From contig PUQB01000142.1 of the NCBI GenBank assembly GCA_003024785.1, forward strand, positions 124,001 through 188,000: a stretch of 64,000 bases of DNA. Reading direction: 5' to 3'. Both the position numbers and the translations under genes were made by a program. Positions 62,088 through 64,000 of this stretch are shown here, piece after piece; positions within the stretch are counted from its first letter, which is position 1, and every line of letters begins with the position of its first letter. A model generated the notes under the pieces. That model was not told where the DNA came from. It did not search any database and saw nothing but the letters and a program-made list of their open reading frames with translations. This DNA comes from Selaginella tamariscina. Taxonomy: Eukaryota; Streptophyta; Lycopodiopsida; Selaginellales; Selaginellaceae.

Positions 62088-63887
62088 GCATATGTACGTA
62101 TGCAGGAGGCTGAGATAATGTTTCATGCGATGCCCATGAAAGACATAGTTACATGGAACTCCATTCTACAAGCTTACATTGAGAACGAAGGGGATGCAAA
62201 GCTACATTTCGACTCAATGCCATACAGAAACATCGTATCGTGGAATACGATGCTACAGGGATATACCCAACAAGGGCATCACACTCATGCGTGTGAGTTC
62301 TTTGCAAACATGCCTGCTTTTGATGTTCTCTCTTGTAACTCGGTAATGAAAGCGTATGTTGGTATACACCAAGTTGGTAAAGCAAGGTCCGTATTTGATT
62401 CAGTGACCCAGAGGGATGTTATAATGTGGACTACAATGGTAGCTGCATATGCCGAAGAAGGGCATCTGCAGAGAGCCAGGAATCTGCTTGAGGATATGCC
62501 TCAGTGGAATGCAGTCTCTGGAACAACGATGTTAGTCGCATATGCACAAGCTGGGGATCTCAACGAAGCCATTGAAATGTTTAATACGATGCCGGAACGT
62601 GATACGTATGCGTGGAATGCAATGCTTACCGGATATGCCCACAATGGTCACGTCCACGAGTCGGAGACGGTGTTCCAGCAGACTCCCTATAAGGACCTTG
62701 ACTCGTGGAACTCGATGCTGCAGGCGTACTCCGAGAACGGGGATATAGAGAGTGCAAGACGAGTGTTCGACTTGATGCCGGGACGCGATATGATCTCGTG
62801 GAACTCGATGATTGTTGCGTTTGCCCACGGGTCAGTTTCCTGGGCTGTGCTCCTGTTCTGCAAGATGGATCAGGAAGGGATATCCCCACAACCAGCGAGT
62901 TATACGGTGCTCCTCAACGCGTGTTCCTTGTACGCAGCACACAGAGAAGGTACGTTAATATGCGAGGAGCTCCTCCACTGCACCACTGATCTAGATGCCT
63001 CCACGTGGACTCCGATCGTTAGCATGTACGGGAGGTCTGCTACAGAGATGTTTTATAAGAGGACACGAGAGGTCAGCTGCTGGAATGCAATATGCTCAGC
63101 ATATTCCCGAAGCTCCGACTCCCTCGAGTCACTCAGGCTGTTCAAGGAGATGATTCTCGAAGGCATCAAACCTGACAAGAAGAGCTTTGTGATCGCATTG
63201 GATGCGTGTGCAAAACTCTGCGACTCGGCAACCGGAAACTCCGTACTCGCTTGCCTCGTGGAGGAAGGCTTGTTTAACATCCTTAAACCATCCGAAGCAT
63301 TGCACCTGTTACGAAAACAGTCCGAGTTGCAGTCCGATATCAGTTCCGACAACTTGATCCTGTCAACGGCTCTCCTGGATATGTACGGGCGGTGCGGGAG
63401 ACTCAAAGAGGCACTGCACGTGTTCAACAACATGCGTAGAGAAGACACGGCTTCATGGAACGCAATGCTTGCTGCGTATGCTCGGAACGGCGACTTCAAG
63501 AGTGGTATGGATGTCTTCTACAGAATGCAGCTGCAAGGGATTGAATTGGACTCGGTCACCTTTGTGATTGTTCTCTCGGGGTGCAGTCACACTGGGAAGC
63601 TCCAGGAGGCTGTCAACTGCTTCGCTCTCATTGAAGATCCAAATGTGAACCACTATGTGTGCGTAGGTGATCTCTTAGCTCGTCTCGGGATGCTCGAGAC
63701 TGCAGAGAGTCTGATCGACTCCATGCCGTACCAACCAGTACCTGCAGCGTGGACTTGCGTACTCGGTGCCTGTCATAGCCACGGAGATTCCGAGTACGCT
63801 ACAAATGCCGCACAAGAGGCTTTCCATGTCGAGCCGGAGAGTTCTTTGCTTTATGTTCTGCTTTCAAACGCTCTCTCAGCACGCTAA
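61403..63887 (+). CDS. pentatricopeptide repeat protein, PLS/E-type
   Basis: Two exons, 61403-62047 and 62106-63887, give about 808 residues without a frame break. The 58-bp intron contains (TC)n(CA)n. Roughly twenty PPR motifs follow one another (for example NVFSWNAILFAYAHKGETGFA, shortened here, and RLLDRMPEQDVYSC), most with the VFDRMP/SWN.M..AYA pattern. The last 70 residues (SLIDSMPYQPVPAAWTCVLGAC...EPESSLLYVLLSN) are an E1-type extension. There is no DYW deaminase domain; the frame ends after NALSAR. Such proteins bind organelle RNA, typically specifying C-to-U editing sites, and may recruit a DYW domain in trans. Targeting is presumed mitochondrial or plastid, but the N-terminus (MPNNRTVHDRAF) is not a clear transit peptide. 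Coding GC is higher than in neighbouring genes. Confidence 0.93.
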
Positions 63888-64000
63888 TGCATCCAGTTCT
63901 TCCTCTTCCTCGTCTTCCGCAAGTGAAGCATGTGTGTTCGACAACAAAACATACAATGCTGGCAGGTTGGGATCGAGATGAAAGATATACTTAGCAACTC
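63888..64000. other. PPR 3' flank
   Basis: Contains a TCC/TCT-rich Ser-like run at about 63899-63923. I cannot assign a gene from this edge. Confidence 0.4.

Noticed and set aside
61880..63653. Several long antisense ORFs over the PPR gene
   Set aside because: They are by-products of the repeated PPR codon pattern; the sense frame is a clear PPR array.

Overview
This is a nuclear genome window from a land plant. Genes are split by many short GT-AG introns. The families include a GRAS regulator of the SCL14/LISCL type, the RUNKEL kinase-like protein, a trichome-birefringence-like (TBL) protein, a CYP72-clan P450, DGS1/NCA2 and a PPR protein. The PPR style (AYA..GH and FDRMP repeats, few introns), the isobutyryl-CoA-dehydrogenase-type gene and the short AT-rich introns full of (TG)n(AG)n suggest a lycophyte, perhaps Selaginella- or Isoetes-like. 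That placement is inference. There are no bacterial features, CRISPR arrays, tRNAs or rRNAs that I can support.

Layout. 1-12.5 kb: three genes on +, an acyl-CoA dehydrogenase (valine catabolism), a tandem-domain DJ-1 protein and a GRAS regulator. 12.5-22 kb: a 26-exon RUNKEL gene on -. 22.4-37 kb: an AT-rich, gene-poor, repeat-rich block holding a decayed Ty3/gypsy-like element with very short LTRs, duplicated gene fragments, a SINE-like family and remnants of the DNA polymerase epsilon catalytic-subunit gene, one exon of which is split by a MITE. 37-39.4 kb: the C-terminal half of an importin related to MOS14/TNPO3 on +. 41-46 kb: a small unrecognised gene and a DYRK kinase on -. 47-52.6 kb: a TBL protein (+), a TIR DNA element carrying a minisatellite, and a damaged P450 (+). 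52.7-61.3 kb: three genes on -, SEN54 (tRNA splicing), a TRAIP-type RING ligase and DGS1/NCA2 (mitochondrial membrane). 61.4-63.9 kb: a PPR gene on +, head-to-head with DGS1 across a 56-bp gap that contains telo-box motifs.

No operon-like or single-pathway logic joins the genes; this is ordinary eukaryotic gene order broken by repeats. The most striking global property is that many otherwise well-conserved exons are out of frame by 1 nt (once 2 nt), almost always at a short homopolymer. SEN54, DGS1 and PPR are intact. The strongest structural observations are the MITE whose removal restores an open exon, a near-perfect 70-bp-arm hairpin inside a DJ-1 intron, a reiterated micro-exon series in the TBL gene, and duplicated DYRK 5' fragments 15-18 kb away. 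Exon borders were placed by eye from splice signals, phase and protein similarity and may be off by a base.
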